A stretch of DNA of 64,000 bases. It comes from Candidatus Uabimicrobium amorphum. GTDB taxonomy: Bacteria > Planctomycetota > Uabimicrobiia > Uabimicrobiales > Uabimicrobiaceae. Location: assembly GCF_009002475.1 (NCBI RefSeq), contig NZ_AP019860.1, positions 4,092,001 through 4,156,000 of the forward strand, given 5' to 3'. The notes beneath the pieces were generated by a model. That model was not told where the DNA came from. It did not search any database and saw only the letters and a list, made by a program, of their open reading frames with translations. The translations under genes and the position numbers were made by a program. This document shows, in pieces, positions 1 to 8,048 of the stretch; the first letter of the stretch is position 1, and every line of letters starts with the position of its first letter.

Positions 1-498
1 ACACGCCGTTTTCGCATTATCGAACGCGCACGCCTAGACGACGTCCTAAAAGAGCAGAATATGGAAGGAATCGTCGATCCAAACACCATGGCACAAAAAC
101 GAAAAGTAAAAGGTGCGGAATTATTATGTTATGGCTCGCTCACCAACTTTGAAGTGAAAACAACCAGAACACGTAATCGCGGTGGTATTCTAAATAGGCT
201 GCCAATTAGCGTTTTGGACATAGACTTTAAAAAAGAAAAGTTGGACTTTGATATTGGTGTAGACGTTCGCATTGTAGACTCCACAACAGGAGAAGTAATA
301 TTTGCCGAAAGCGCAGATGTCAAACGCACAGAAACAGCAAGTGCTATGGGACTTGAACTTGTGGGAATATCTGCTCGTGGAGATGGTTCTATACGTATTA
401 GTAACAACAATCAAGGAAAACTATTGCGCATGGCCCTTGACAAGGTGGTCAAAAAAATGCTTCGCGATATTGATTATGTCAATACCTACTACGACTAG
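1..498 (+). CDS. CsgG-like protein, 5'-truncated by window edge
   Basis: The reading frame is open from base 1, so the gene starts upstream of the window. The visible 165 codons align along their whole length with the C-terminal two thirds of the next gene: both contain TRRFR(I/V)IER, then G-I-V-(D/E)-P, then LLC(Y/F)GS(L/I)TNFE, then DVRIVD(S/T)TTGEV and KRTETAS. This is the pattern of CsgG/HfaB-type outer-membrane secretion or assembly lipoproteins, whose CsgG domain forms an oligomeric ring at the outer membrane. The stop is 8 bases before the start of the paralogue, so the two are surely co-transcribed. An internal ATG at 61 lies inside the conserved domain and is not a credible start. 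The family assignment comes from motif resemblance; the role in export is inferred. Confidence 0.75.
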   Translation, partial: TRRFRIIERARLDDVLKEQNMEGIVDPNTMAQKRKVKGAELLCYGSLTNFEVKTTRTRNRGGILNRLPISVLDIDFKKEKLDFDIGVDVRIVDSTTGEVIFAESADVKRTETASAMGLELVGISARGDGSIRISNNNQGKLLRMALDKVVKKMLRDIDYVNTYYD

Positions 499-506
499 GG
501 GCCGCT

Positions 507-1262
507 ATGAGATATGTTATCGCCATATGTATTGTTTTTTTACTCCTCGGCTGCGCCTCTACAGAGTCAAAGTTAGAAAACAGTGAAATTCCCGATATAG
601 GACAATACCCTCCTCCTAAAAAAGGTATTACAAAAAAACGTTTAGCTGTCATTGATTTTAAGGACAAAACAGGTGGACAACGCGGGGAGGCCGGGGCCGA
701 TCAAATGACAACGTTACTCTTTAAAACGCGAAGATTTCGTGTCATTGAGCGCACAAGACTAAAAGATCTGCTTGCCGAGCAAAACCTCGCTGGCATCGTA
801 GAGCCTGACGAGCTTATAAAAAAAGGTAAAATCAAAGGTGTTGATTTACTGTGTTTTGGTTCTATCACTAACTTTGAAATTCAACACAATGATAAATCAC
901 TCAGCGGCGGTATTCTAAGTACCCTTGCAAACGTGGTAGCAAACTACTATAGTCCTGTCCCCATACCCAACTTGGACTTCGACTATTTGAAAGTACAATT
1001 GGATTTTCACATCGGAGTAGATGTACGCATTGTCGATACAACAACAGGAGAAGTCTTATTTGCTGACTCTTCCGATGTCAAACGTACAGAGACAGCAAGT
1101 AGTTTAGGTCTCGTCATCGCAGGTATCTCAACACGTCCCGATGGAAGAGTTGAAATAGACAATGAAAATCAAGGTAAGTTGCTACGCATGGCTTTAGACC
1201 GCGCCGTAAAAAAAATGTTACCTGACATTGACTACAGCTTGGAAGCAAATATGCATAAGTAA
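507..1262 (+). CDS. CsgG-like outer-membrane lipoprotein
   Basis: 251 aa. The N-terminus is a lipoprotein signal (short charged start, hydrophobic run, lipobox LLGC with the cysteine at residue 16), so the mature protein is predicted to be lipid-anchored. After a proline-rich linker comes LAVIDFKDKTGG, typical of the first strand of CsgG-type domains, followed by the same core as the upstream partial gene. It has an insertion of about 15 residues between the TNFE and DVRIVD blocks relative to that paralogue. The start is supported by GGGGCCGCT just upstream and by the perfect signal peptide. It is the second gene of a tandem duplicated pair and is followed by a strong terminator. A role in secretion or cell-surface assembly is the family expectation; the substrate is unknown. 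Confidence 0.8.
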   Translation: MRYVIAICIVFLLLGCASTESKLENSEIPDIGQYPPPKKGITKKRLAVIDFKDKTGGQRGEAGADQMTTLLFKTRRFRVIERTRLKDLLAEQNLAGIVEPDELIKKGKIKGVDLLCFGSITNFEIQHNDKSLSGGILSTLANVVANYYSPVPIPNLDFDYLKVQLDFHIGVDVRIVDTTTGEVLFADSSDVKRTETASSLGLVIAGISTRPDGRVEIDNENQGKLLRMALDRAVKKMLPDIDYSLEANMHK

Positions 1263-1292
1263 GGTTTTGAGTAAAAAATAAATTGTTTAGAT

Positions 1293-1325
1293 AAAAAGTA
1301 GGTCTCGCGAGACCTACTTTTTTTG
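1293..1325 (+). terminator. Rho-independent terminator
   Basis: A perfect 30-base palindrome centred on ggtctcGCgagacc with flanking A and T runs follows the CsgG-like gene by 30 bases. The T-run after the stem makes it an intrinsic terminator for the CsgG-like pair. Confidence 0.85.
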
Positions 1326-1354
1326 TTTTACTTTTTATACTGTAAAGGTCGCTC

Positions 1355-2590
1355 ATGAATATTTTAGTTTTGTTCCCCAATGATTACGACACCCTTTTTC
1401 TAAACCAGAAAAGATTTCCAGAGCACCAATTTTTTTTCGAAGGTGAAAATAATATCACTTCACACCTCGAAGAGTTTTGCATCCAGAGTTTTATTGCAAA
1501 AATAAAACAAAAGTACCCAAAAATTGATGCAGTAATCACCTCCCAAGATTATCCAGGCATATTAGCAGCGACGATACTCGCGGGCGAAATAGGAATTCCC
1601 GCATGTACTCCTGAAGCCACAATAACACTGCAACACAAATATTACAGTCGTTTAACTCAATGTAAACACTTACCAGAAGATACACCGCGGTTTACCGTGG
1701 TCTCAATTGACGAGAATATTTCCCATCGCGAAGACCTCTTTTTTCCATGCTTTATCAAACCAGTCAAAGCGGTATTCTCCTTTTTAACGGCGCAAATCGA
1801 CAACAAACAGCAACTCCAAGAATTTATCGATTGTCACCGCGAAGAACTGCGAGCGTTCTCGCAACCATTTAACGATATTCTAGCCCAATATCCACAATTT
1901 ACAATTGATGCCAATCACTTTATCTTAGAAGAGGTTCTAAAAGGTACACAAGTAACATTAGATGGATTCTGTCACAACGGGGATGTTACCATTATGGGAA
2001 TTGTCGATTCCATCATGTATCCCGGAACGGAAAGCTTTCGTAGTTTTGAATACCCCTCAAAGTTACCAAAAGATGTACAGCAACGCATGATAACAATGGC
2101 AAAAACATTTGTAAGTAACAGCGGATACAACAGTGGCATGTTTAACTTAGAAATGTTTTATGATTCATCTACAAATAAAATAGATATTATCGAAGTCAAC
2201 CCCCGCATATTTTTTGCTGCTGCCGATTATTTCGAAAAAGTGCAAGGCGTCAACACTTATGAAACTTGTGTCGATATTGCTTTAGGAAAAAAACCACACA
2301 TACCAAACATTGAAGGTGAATTTAAAGTAGCCGCGACATTTACACCACGGTTATTTGAGGACAAATTTGTTCAAAGAATCCCTACAGCAGAAGAAATCGC
2401 GCAACTCAAAAAGCAATTTCCTGATCTCATTTTGAAACTAGAACATAAAGCCGGTCAACGACTTTCAGATACCATTCAAAGTAGTGGCAGTTATAAATAC
2501 GCCGTATTAAATCTCGGTGCTGATAGTTGGCAACAGCTGTATGACAAATACGACCAAGTAATGAGTATGCTGAATTTTGAATTTATTTAG
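1355..2590 (+). CDS. ATP-grasp domain protein
   Basis: 411 aa. The C-terminal half has the ATP-grasp layout: a lysine-bearing strand (FFPCFIKPVKAVFS, about residues 128-141), the F-I-L-E-E-V segment near 187-192 expected to contact the adenine, and the Mg-binding element I-I-E-V-N-P-R near residues 276-282. The family ligates a carboxylate to an amine or thiol nucleophile through an acyl-phosphate. The N-terminal ~100 residues look like the pre-ATP-grasp Rossmann-type domain (MNILVLFPNDYD start). There are no membrane segments. It stands alone between a terminator and the promoter of the E1 gene, so context gives no substrate. A carboxylate-amine ligase related to the carbamoyl-phosphate-synthetase-like group is most likely; the product cannot be named. 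Confidence 0.75.
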   Translation: MNILVLFPNDYDTLFLNQKRFPEHQFFFEGENNITSHLEEFCIQSFIAKIKQKYPKIDAVITSQDYPGILAATILAGEIGIPACTPEATITLQHKYYSRLTQCKHLPEDTPRFTVVSIDENISHREDLFFPCFIKPVKAVFSFLTAQIDNKQQLQEFIDCHREELRAFSQPFNDILAQYPQFTIDANHFILEEVLKGTQVTLDGFCHNGDVTIMGIVDSIMYPGTESFRSFEYPSKLPKDVQQRMITMAKTFVSNSGYNSGMFNLEMFYDSSTNKIDIIEVNPRIFFAAADYFEKVQGVNTYETCVDIALGKKPHIPNIEGEFKVAATFTPRLFEDKFVQRIPTAEEIAQLKKQFPDLILKLEHKAGQRLSDTIQSSGSYKYAVLNLGADSWQQLYDKYDQVMSMLNFEFI

Positions 2591-2627
2591 CTGGGTAACA
2601 AGCCGTCATTCGCAGCTTGATCAATCC

Positions 2628-2656
2628 TTTACTTTATCTAGCATTCGCGGTATAAT
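2628..2656 (+). promoter_or_regulatory. Probable sigma-70 promoter for the E1-E2 operon
   Basis: TTTACT, 17 bases, then TATAAT at 2651-2656. It lies 71 bases upstream of the E1 start and is the best match in the intergenic region. Sequence inspection only. Confidence 0.5.
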
Positions 2657-2682
2657 AAGAAAAAATCCAATTTCAGTTTTTT

Positions 2683-2730
2683 TTAGGAGAAATAGAAATT
2701 ATCAAAATAATTTCTATTTGTTAGCTTATG
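2683..2730 (+). promoter_or_regulatory. Distant Shine-Dalgarno separated from ATG by a perfect hairpin
   Basis: The only good ribosome-binding site for the E1 gene is TTAGGAGA at 2683-2690, 37 bases before the ATG. Between them lies a perfect 12-bp stem (2691-2702 with 2707-2718, loop caaa). If the stem folds, the Shine-Dalgarno is brought to about 10 bases from the ATG. An in-frame stop at 2722 excludes a longer protein. Confidence 0.5.
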
Positions 2731-4776
2731 AGTAAAATAAACACCGATTTTGATTGGAAACAAATTTGCAAATGGGTTATGACCTCACGCAAAATAGATG
2801 AGATAGAAGAGACAGAACTCTATCCACAAAAAAAAGTCTTGTATCAATTTTCTGCTCGTGGGCATGATTTAGGGCAAATACTACTGGGCTCTCTTCTTAC
2901 GAATGCCAAAGATTGCGCAAGTGCCTACTACCGTTCGCGTCCTTTACTTTTGACTCAAGGGCTGACCATTGACGATGCATTTGCCGGACCACTTAGTAAA
3001 TCCGGTGGATTTAGTGACGGACGCGATATTGGAGTTGTATGTAACCTCCCTTCGCAAGGTAAAGCAACGATAATACCAATGGCCGGTGATGTGGGATCTC
3101 AGTATACGCCGGCGATTGGTTGGGCGCAGGCAATCGAATATCGTCATAAAACTCTCAAAGATAGCAATTACGAAAAGGCAATTTCGGTTGTACTTGGAGG
3201 AGAAGGATCAGTAGCTACCAATGGTTTCTGGTCGGCCTTAACCATCGCCACAACCTTACAGTTGCCATTTTTGTTTTACATCGAAGACAATGGATATGCC
3301 ATATCCGTAACTTCAGAAAAGCAGACACCTGGTGCAAACATCGCTAAAAATCTACAGTCATTTTCAAATTTGCACATCTTAAGCGGCGATGGTACAGATC
3401 CAGGCGAAGCTTCGCGACTCATCAAACAAGCCGTCGATGAAGTGCGTAATCGCAAAGGTCCTGTCCTGATACGTTTGACAGTGCCGCGTCTTTGTGGGCA
3501 TTCTGGACAAGACACTCAAGCATACAAAACTCCTGAACTAATTGAAGAAGAACAGCAAAACGACCCTTATCACAAACTACGTAGTTATATTGTACCCGAA
3601 TATATGAGTGAAAAAGAATGGAACACTCTTGAGGAAGAAACAGCTGCGGAAGTTCGTCAAAAATTGAATTTGGCACTAGAACGTCCTGATCCTTCGCCAG
3701 ACGATATTACCAAACACTTATTTTTTGAAGACGAGGTACAACTCACTGGTGGATTAGCAGCAGAAAACCACGTGTTCCCAACAGCCACAGAAGTTCCACA
3801 AACAGGTAGCGCACGTATGAATATGCTAACTGCCATTCGCCAGACGCTGGAAAGCGAATTGAAATGCAATCCCAAAATGTTGGTTTTTGGTGAAGATGTG
3901 GGCCCAAAAGGTGGTGTTCACGCTGCGACAATGGGATTACAGCAAAAGTTTGGCGAAGACCGCGTTTTTGATACGAGCTTATCAGAAGAGGGAATCATTG
4001 GACGTGCGGTGGGAATGGCGCTCGCTGGGTTAATCCCCGTTGCCGAAATTCAATTTCGCAAATACGCTGATCCTGCAACAGAACAGTTAAACAACTGTGG
4101 TACAATTCGTTGGCGCACAAAAAATCGCTTTGCTGCCCCTATCGTTGTTCGTCTTCCAGGTGGCTTTGCCAAATGTGGTGACCCATGGCACAGTGTATCG
4201 AACGAAGTCATGTGGGTTCATGGACAAGGGTGGCAAGTTGTATGCCCATCCAATGCAGAAGATGCTGTCGGTTTACTACGCGCGGCACTACGTAGTAATA
4301 ACCCAACGATATTCTTTGAACATCGCGCACTACTAGACAACTCTTGGGCACGACGTCCTTATCCGGGAGATGATTTTGTTCTTCCGATGGGTAAGGCCAA
4401 ATTGATTACAAGTGGTAATGACATTACAATTGTCACATGGGGAGCAATGGTCGAGAGATGCGAAAAAGCTGCCAAAAATTATTCTGCGGACATCATAGAC
4501 TTGCGTACTTTATCTCCGTGGGACAAAGAAACGGTAATTCATTCGTTAGATAAAACCAAAAAATGCCTCATTGTTCACGAAGATAACATTACCGCGGGCT
4601 TCGGAGCTGAAATTAGCGCCACACTTGTCAAAGAAGCATTTTTTAGTTTAGATGCCCCCATTGAAAGAATTGCAGTACCAAATATTCCCATCCCCTATAA
4701 TATCGGATTAATGAACGCTGTAGTACCGAGTGTCGAAAAAATAACAAACGCTATAAAAGAACTTATTGAATTCTAA
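2728..4776 (+). CDS. 2-oxoacid dehydrogenase E1, fused alpha and beta subunits
   Basis: 682 aa. It catalyses thiamine-diphosphate-dependent decarboxylation of a 2-oxoacid and reductive acylation of E2. The N-terminal ~340 residues are E1-alpha, with the thiamine diphosphate motif from GEGS (about residue 156) to EDN (about 184), and before it the substrate-channel segment YYRSRPLLL. From about residue 363 the chain is E1-beta: FGEDVG near 388, then VFDTSLSEEGIIG, AEIQF and a C-terminal transketolase-like domain with VHEDN. Fusion of the two subunits in one chain is known for some branched-chain-type E1 enzymes. The E2 gene follows after 9 bases. No E3 (lipoamide dehydrogenase) is in the window. 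Substrate (branched-chain 2-oxoacid versus pyruvate) is not decidable from the motifs, though the alpha/beta architecture favours the branched-chain/acetoin class. Confidence 0.9.
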   Translation: MSKINTDFDWKQICKWVMTSRKIDEIEETELYPQKKVLYQFSARGHDLGQILLGSLLTNAKDCASAYYRSRPLLLTQGLTIDDAFAGPLSKSGGFSDGRDIGVVCNLPSQGKATIIPMAGDVGSQYTPAIGWAQAIEYRHKTLKDSNYEKAISVVLGGEGSVATNGFWSALTIATTLQLPFLFYIEDNGYAISVTSEKQTPGANIAKNLQSFSNLHILSGDGTDPGEASRLIKQAVDEVRNRKGPVLIRLTVPRLCGHSGQDTQAYKTPELIEEEQQNDPYHKLRSYIVPEYMSEKEWNTLEEETAAEVRQKLNLALERPDPSPDDITKHLFFEDEVQLTGGLAAENHVFPTATEVPQTGSARMNMLTAIRQTLESELKCNPKMLVFGEDVGPKGGVHAATMGLQQKFGEDRVFDTSLSEEGIIGRAVGMALAGLIPVAEIQFRKYADPATEQLNNCGTIRWRTKNRFAAPIVVRLPGGFAKCGDPWHSVSNEVMWVHGQGWQVVCPSNAEDAVGLLRAALRSNNPTIFFEHRALLDNSWARRPYPGDDFVLPMGKAKLITSGNDITIVTWGAMVERCEKAAKNYSADIIDLRTLSPWDKETVIHSLDKTKKCLIVHEDNITAGFGAEISATLVKEAFFSLDAPIERIAVPNIPIPYNIGLMNAVVPSVEKITNAIKELIEF

Positions 4777-4785
4777 GGGGAAACT

Positions 4786-6060
4786 ATGTCTAGAACAGTT
4801 CTCGTCACTATGCCTGAACAAGAAGGATCCAAATCCGTTGTTGAAAAATGGCTAAAAGCTCCTGGAGATTTAGTGGGTATTCACGAACCAATTGTTGAAA
4901 TCAGTACCGACAAAGTGACCATTGAAATAGCATCTCCTGCCACAGGAGAGTTGTATAAAATCTTTAAAGAAGAAAATAGCGAAGTTATGCCCGGAGAAAA
5001 ACTGGCAGAAATTCTTCTTTTTGGAGAACCTACCGTACGTACGCCCACTTCTCCTTTACAAAAAATTCAACGTGAATTTGAGAAAAAAGAACAACAGCAA
5101 GAATCTCAGGAATCTCAAGATAGCAAAACACTCTTAAGTCCTGCCGTAAGAAAATTAATACGCAAAAATAACATAGATGTTTCCAAAATACACGGTACGG
5201 GAAAAAAGGGCCGTGTAACACACAAAGATGTCATCGCATATATCAAAATGTCTGAAACACATCGCATACAAGAACCACCGATGCGCCCTTCTGAGACACT
5301 TTCAACAATGAAAAGTAAAAATGTACGACCAACAACAAAGTTAAACGTACAGGAACCACCACAACCCTCAGATAGTAAATTTGTACCTCACTCTCCCATG
5401 CGTAAGCAAATTGCCAATCATATGGTACAAAGTATGTTGCAGACCGCCCCTCATGTTACCGCCATTTTTGAGGCGAACATGACAAATGTCATTGCACATC
5501 GCAATGAAAACAAGCAAGCTTTCTCCGAACAAGGAGTCAAACTCACATTTACTTCTTACTTCGCGATGGCAACGGCTCTTGCGGCGCAAGCGGTTCCTGA
5601 AGTAAATTCGCGTTGGCACGATGACCGTTTAGAAATTTTTCCACACTGTAATGTGGGAATTGCTACGGCGGTAGATAATGGTCTTATCGTTCCCGTTCTC
5701 AAAAATGTGCAACATCTAAGCTTGATAGGTATTGCCAACGAACTACAAAAAATTACCCAAAAAGCACGTGAAGGTAATCTTGGAGGACAAGATATACAAG
5801 GTGGAACCTTGACGATTACCAACCATGGTGTTAGTGGTAGCTTAATCGCCACACCAATCATAAACCAGCCACAATCCGCCATTCTTGGTATTGGCAAGAT
5901 GCAAAAACGCGTTGTGGTCAATGAAATAAACGGGCAAGACTGCATCCAAATTCAACCAATGATCTACGTAACATTAACAATAGATCATCGCGCATTGGAT
6001 GGTTTCCAGGCAAACAAATTTTTAACTGCCTTTGTGAATATTCTGGAGAATTGGCAGTAG
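4786..6060 (+). CDS. Dihydrolipoyl acyltransferase (E2) of 2-oxoacid dehydrogenase complex
   Basis: 424 aa. The domain order is canonical. An N-terminal lipoyl domain has the lipoylated lysine in STDKVTIEI near residue 43. A linker rich in Q, E and S follows, then the peripheral-subunit-binding domain (LLSPAVRKLI to GRVTHKDV, about residues 115-150), a second flexible linker rich in P, S, T and K, and the catalytic acyltransferase domain ending in DHRALDG, which holds the active-site His and Asp. It accepts the acyl group from E1 and transfers it to CoA, and forms the core of the complex. AAGGGGA upstream is a good ribosome-binding site. It is translated from the same transcript as E1. There is one lipoyl domain only. 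Confidence 0.92.
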   Translation: MSRTVLVTMPEQEGSKSVVEKWLKAPGDLVGIHEPIVEISTDKVTIEIASPATGELYKIFKEENSEVMPGEKLAEILLFGEPTVRTPTSPLQKIQREFEKKEQQQESQESQDSKTLLSPAVRKLIRKNNIDVSKIHGTGKKGRVTHKDVIAYIKMSETHRIQEPPMRPSETLSTMKSKNVRPTTKLNVQEPPQPSDSKFVPHSPMRKQIANHMVQSMLQTAPHVTAIFEANMTNVIAHRNENKQAFSEQGVKLTFTSYFAMATALAAQAVPEVNSRWHDDRLEIFPHCNVGIATAVDNGLIVPVLKNVQHLSLIGIANELQKITQKAREGNLGGQDIQGGTLTITNHGVSGSLIATPIINQPQSAILGIGKMQKRVVVNEINGQDCIQIQPMIYVTLTIDHRALDGFQANKFLTAFVNILENWQ

Positions 6061-6107
6061 TTAGGCATTCGTCTTCAGACTTCACTTAAGTGTTTCTACT
6101 TTAAATT

Positions 6108-6394
6108 GGGTGCCCTCACCATCGTCTTGTAGATTTCAGCTACGCTGAAAGCAACAAGCCTCATGCCTCTCCCACGGGAGAGGCGTAACACGTCTTAATT
6201 TGTTTTTATTGTGTTATTTTGTGCGTATTATAATGACAACCACAATCAAACTTAGTAACACTTAATATTTGCCCGCAAATCAAACGAATTTTGTTTTTAA
6301 CAAAAGAGAAGCATTATGCCTCTCCCGTGGGAGAGGCATGAGAATAGCAGATTTCAGCAAAGCTGAAACTGCTCATTCGATGGTGAGGGCACCC
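6108..6394. repeat. 287-bp MITE-like element with perfect 17-bp terminal inverted repeats
   Basis: The ends are gggtgccctcaccatcg (6108-6124) and its exact reverse complement (6378-6394). Each end carries two internal hairpins in mirror order: a ttcag...ctgaa stem and a gcctctccc...gggagaggc stem. The unique centre (about 6189-6310) has no ORF. A single-end copy of the same unit occurs at 53351-53430. It fits a non-autonomous mobile element or dispersed palindromic repeat. Confidence 0.7.
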
Positions 6395-6419
6395 ATACAA
6401 AGAAAAACTTAATACAAAA

Positions 6420-6857
6420 ATGGAAAAAATAACAGGCAGTTGCCTATGTGGCGGCGTTGTATTTGAAGTACAAAAAATTACCGGTCCATTTGAACTATGT
6501 CATTGTAATAGATGCCGTAAGGCCACAGGTTCTGCATATGCCGCGATGGTCAGTGTCCATAGCAAAAATATACATCTTACCTGTGGAAAAGAGTTCATTG
6601 GCGTTTATGACACCCCTATCCGTGAAAAACCACCCGCGTACCGCTCTATTTTTTGTCGTAATTGTGGTTCCCCACTACCTGACTTCTTCACTCAACAAAC
6701 CATAATAGAAATTCCTGCAGGTTTGCTAGACAAAAACTTCCATGTAAAACCTGATAAACACATTTATGTGGAATACAAACCTACATGGAGTGAAATTCAC
6801 GACGCTTTACCACAATTCACGAAAAAACAAATAAAAAAGTGGCGCGAAAATTTGTAA
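6420..6857 (+). CDS. GFA-family (CENP-V/GFA) zinc protein
   Basis: 145 aa, close to the usual length of the glutathione-dependent formaldehyde-activating (GFA) family. It has the diagnostic cysteine set: G-S-C-L-C-G-G near residues 7-13, CHCNRCRK (about 32-39) and FCRNCGSPLP (about 79-88). These cysteines bind one structural and one catalytic zinc in the family. Members catalyse or accelerate S-hydroxymethylglutathione formation or act as uncharacterised zinc enzymes, so the precise reaction is unknown here. The ribosome-binding site is weak, with A-rich sequence before the ATG. The gene lies alone between a repeat element and a shared hairpin terminator. Confidence 0.85.
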   Translation: MEKITGSCLCGGVVFEVQKITGPFELCHCNRCRKATGSAYAAMVSVHSKNIHLTCGKEFIGVYDTPIREKPPAYRSIFCRNCGSPLPDFFTQQTIIEIPAGLLDKNFHVKPDKHIYVEYKPTWSEIHDALPQFTKKQIKKWRENL

Positions 6858-6902
6858 GTTAATGGGGCGTGTTTTCGGAACTCGGATAGGAAAATTATCC
6901 CG

Positions 6903-6942
6903 GCAAAAGCACATATAAAATTTGGCCCATATGTGCTTTTGC
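6903..6942. terminator. Hairpin between convergent genes
   Basis: A perfect 14-bp stem, gcaaaagcacatat with atatgtgcttttgc, and a 12-base loop lie between the ends of two convergent genes. It is followed on the + strand by ggggttttctc. It is likely a bidirectional terminator, though the T-tract is imperfect. Confidence 0.6.
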
Positions 6943-6987
6943 AGGGGTTTTCTCTGTAGTTTTTCCTCAAGAAAATGAGAGAGGTAC

Positions 6988-7359
6988 TTACAATGGATGT
7001 TGCATCTGAACTGTTGTGGTCATTGATAAAACGTTCCATTTCCATAAATAAACGTCTTTATCTTGTATGACAAACCGTACAACCAATTCGCGACCATACA
7101 ACCAGAGGTGAATCATTTTGCAATGGTAATAACGCTGTATAAAGCCTTCCGCGAAACGATCCACATTTTCATATTGGTTTTTATATTTCTCGCTAAAATT
7201 TGCATACATTTCACAAGCTTTTTCTTTCTGTCCCGGGATAACTTGGCTTTCGAGGTAACACACCAAATCATGCTTGGCTTTTAAAAGCAAAGTGAAATAA
7301 CAACACACGAGTGATAACAACACTAAAAGGAAACCAATAAAAACTTTATCATCATTCAT
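6988..7359 (-). CDS. Small single-span membrane protein, unknown function
   Basis: 123 aa. Residues about 6-26 form one hydrophobic segment (VFIGFLLVLLSLVCCYF), so the protein is anchored by its N-terminus. The rest is soluble and aromatic-rich, with a KHDLVCYLESQVIPGQ segment followed by a region suggestive of a small alpha/beta fold. GAAAGG sits 5 bases before the ATG. It follows the DUF3592-like gene by 36 bases on the same strand, so they may be co-transcribed. I do not recognise a family. Confidence 0.65.
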   Translation of the reverse strand: MNDDKVFIGFLLVLLSLVCCYFTLLLKAKHDLVCYLESQVIPGQKEKACEMYANFSEKYKNQYENVDRFAEGFIQRYYHCKMIHLWLYGRELVVRFVIQDKDVYLWKWNVLSMTTTVQMQHPL

Positions 7360-7395
7360 TTTTACCTTTCCTTTGTCATCTATACATTTTTACGG

Positions 7396-7875
7396 TTAAC
7401 GCTTAGAAAGTTCCACCTTGTGTTCTTTAAAAGTTTGACTATTGGAGAATAAAAATAGTCCAATACCAATCATTGCGAGGATAAAGGCCTTAGGCATCGA
7501 AAATAAATCATCGATTTCCTTATTGTCTTTCTTTTGGTCAAAATATTGCTGAACTTCCGCTTCTTGGGGATTTGTAGGATTGTAGTATACGGTAGTAACA
7601 CCTGTCATTTGATCGGGGTTGCCAGGAAAAGCGATAGATGACTTTACCGTGTACTGTTGGCCGTCCACAATATAGCTTACCGTTGGACGATGAGATGACA
7701 TCCCGTCAATCCTTTTGTTGTCACTTTCAATGTAAACGACTTCCCAATGTAATATATGACCAATAACCGGTTTATATGTATCCAATTTATTTTCAAATTC
7801 AGCTGGTGACGAGAATAAACTTGTCACACCCCAATAAATAAAAATGACCGCCATGATACGCAATGCTGTTTGCAT
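7396..7875 (-). CDS. DUF3592-like membrane protein
   Basis: 159 aa. It has a transmembrane helix at each end (about residues 5-22 and 130-148) enclosing an extracytoplasmic beta-rich domain. That domain contains the pattern seen in DUF3592 proteins: RPTVSYIVDGQQY followed by VTTVYYNPTNPQEAEV. Function of the family is unknown. GGAG lies 11 bases before the ATG. The last ~14 residues are charged and cytoplasmic. It pairs with the small membrane protein downstream. Confidence 0.75.
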   Translation of the reverse strand: MQTALRIMAVIFIYWGVTSLFSSPAEFENKLDTYKPVIGHILHWEVVYIESDNKRIDGMSSHRPTVSYIVDGQQYTVKSSIAFPGNPDQMTGVTTVYYNPTNPQEAEVQQYFDQKKDNKEIDDLFSMPKAFILAMIGIGLFLFSNSQTFKEHKVELSKR

Positions 7876-8048
7876 AATATATACTCCACACCAAAGTAAT
7901 TATTTTGATAATACTGCGAACATAACAGTATTATAATAACTCCCTACTCCAGCGTGAAACCAATGTCTTGCCATTAGTAAATATAAAGCTTAGAGGCCGC
8001 AGGTCCGCCAAACATACCGTAAACACAACGTATAGCGTATTGGTGCTT

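Noticed and set aside
5556..5945. 129-codon minus-strand frame inside the E2 gene
   Set aside because: Antisense shadow of the acyltransferase domain.
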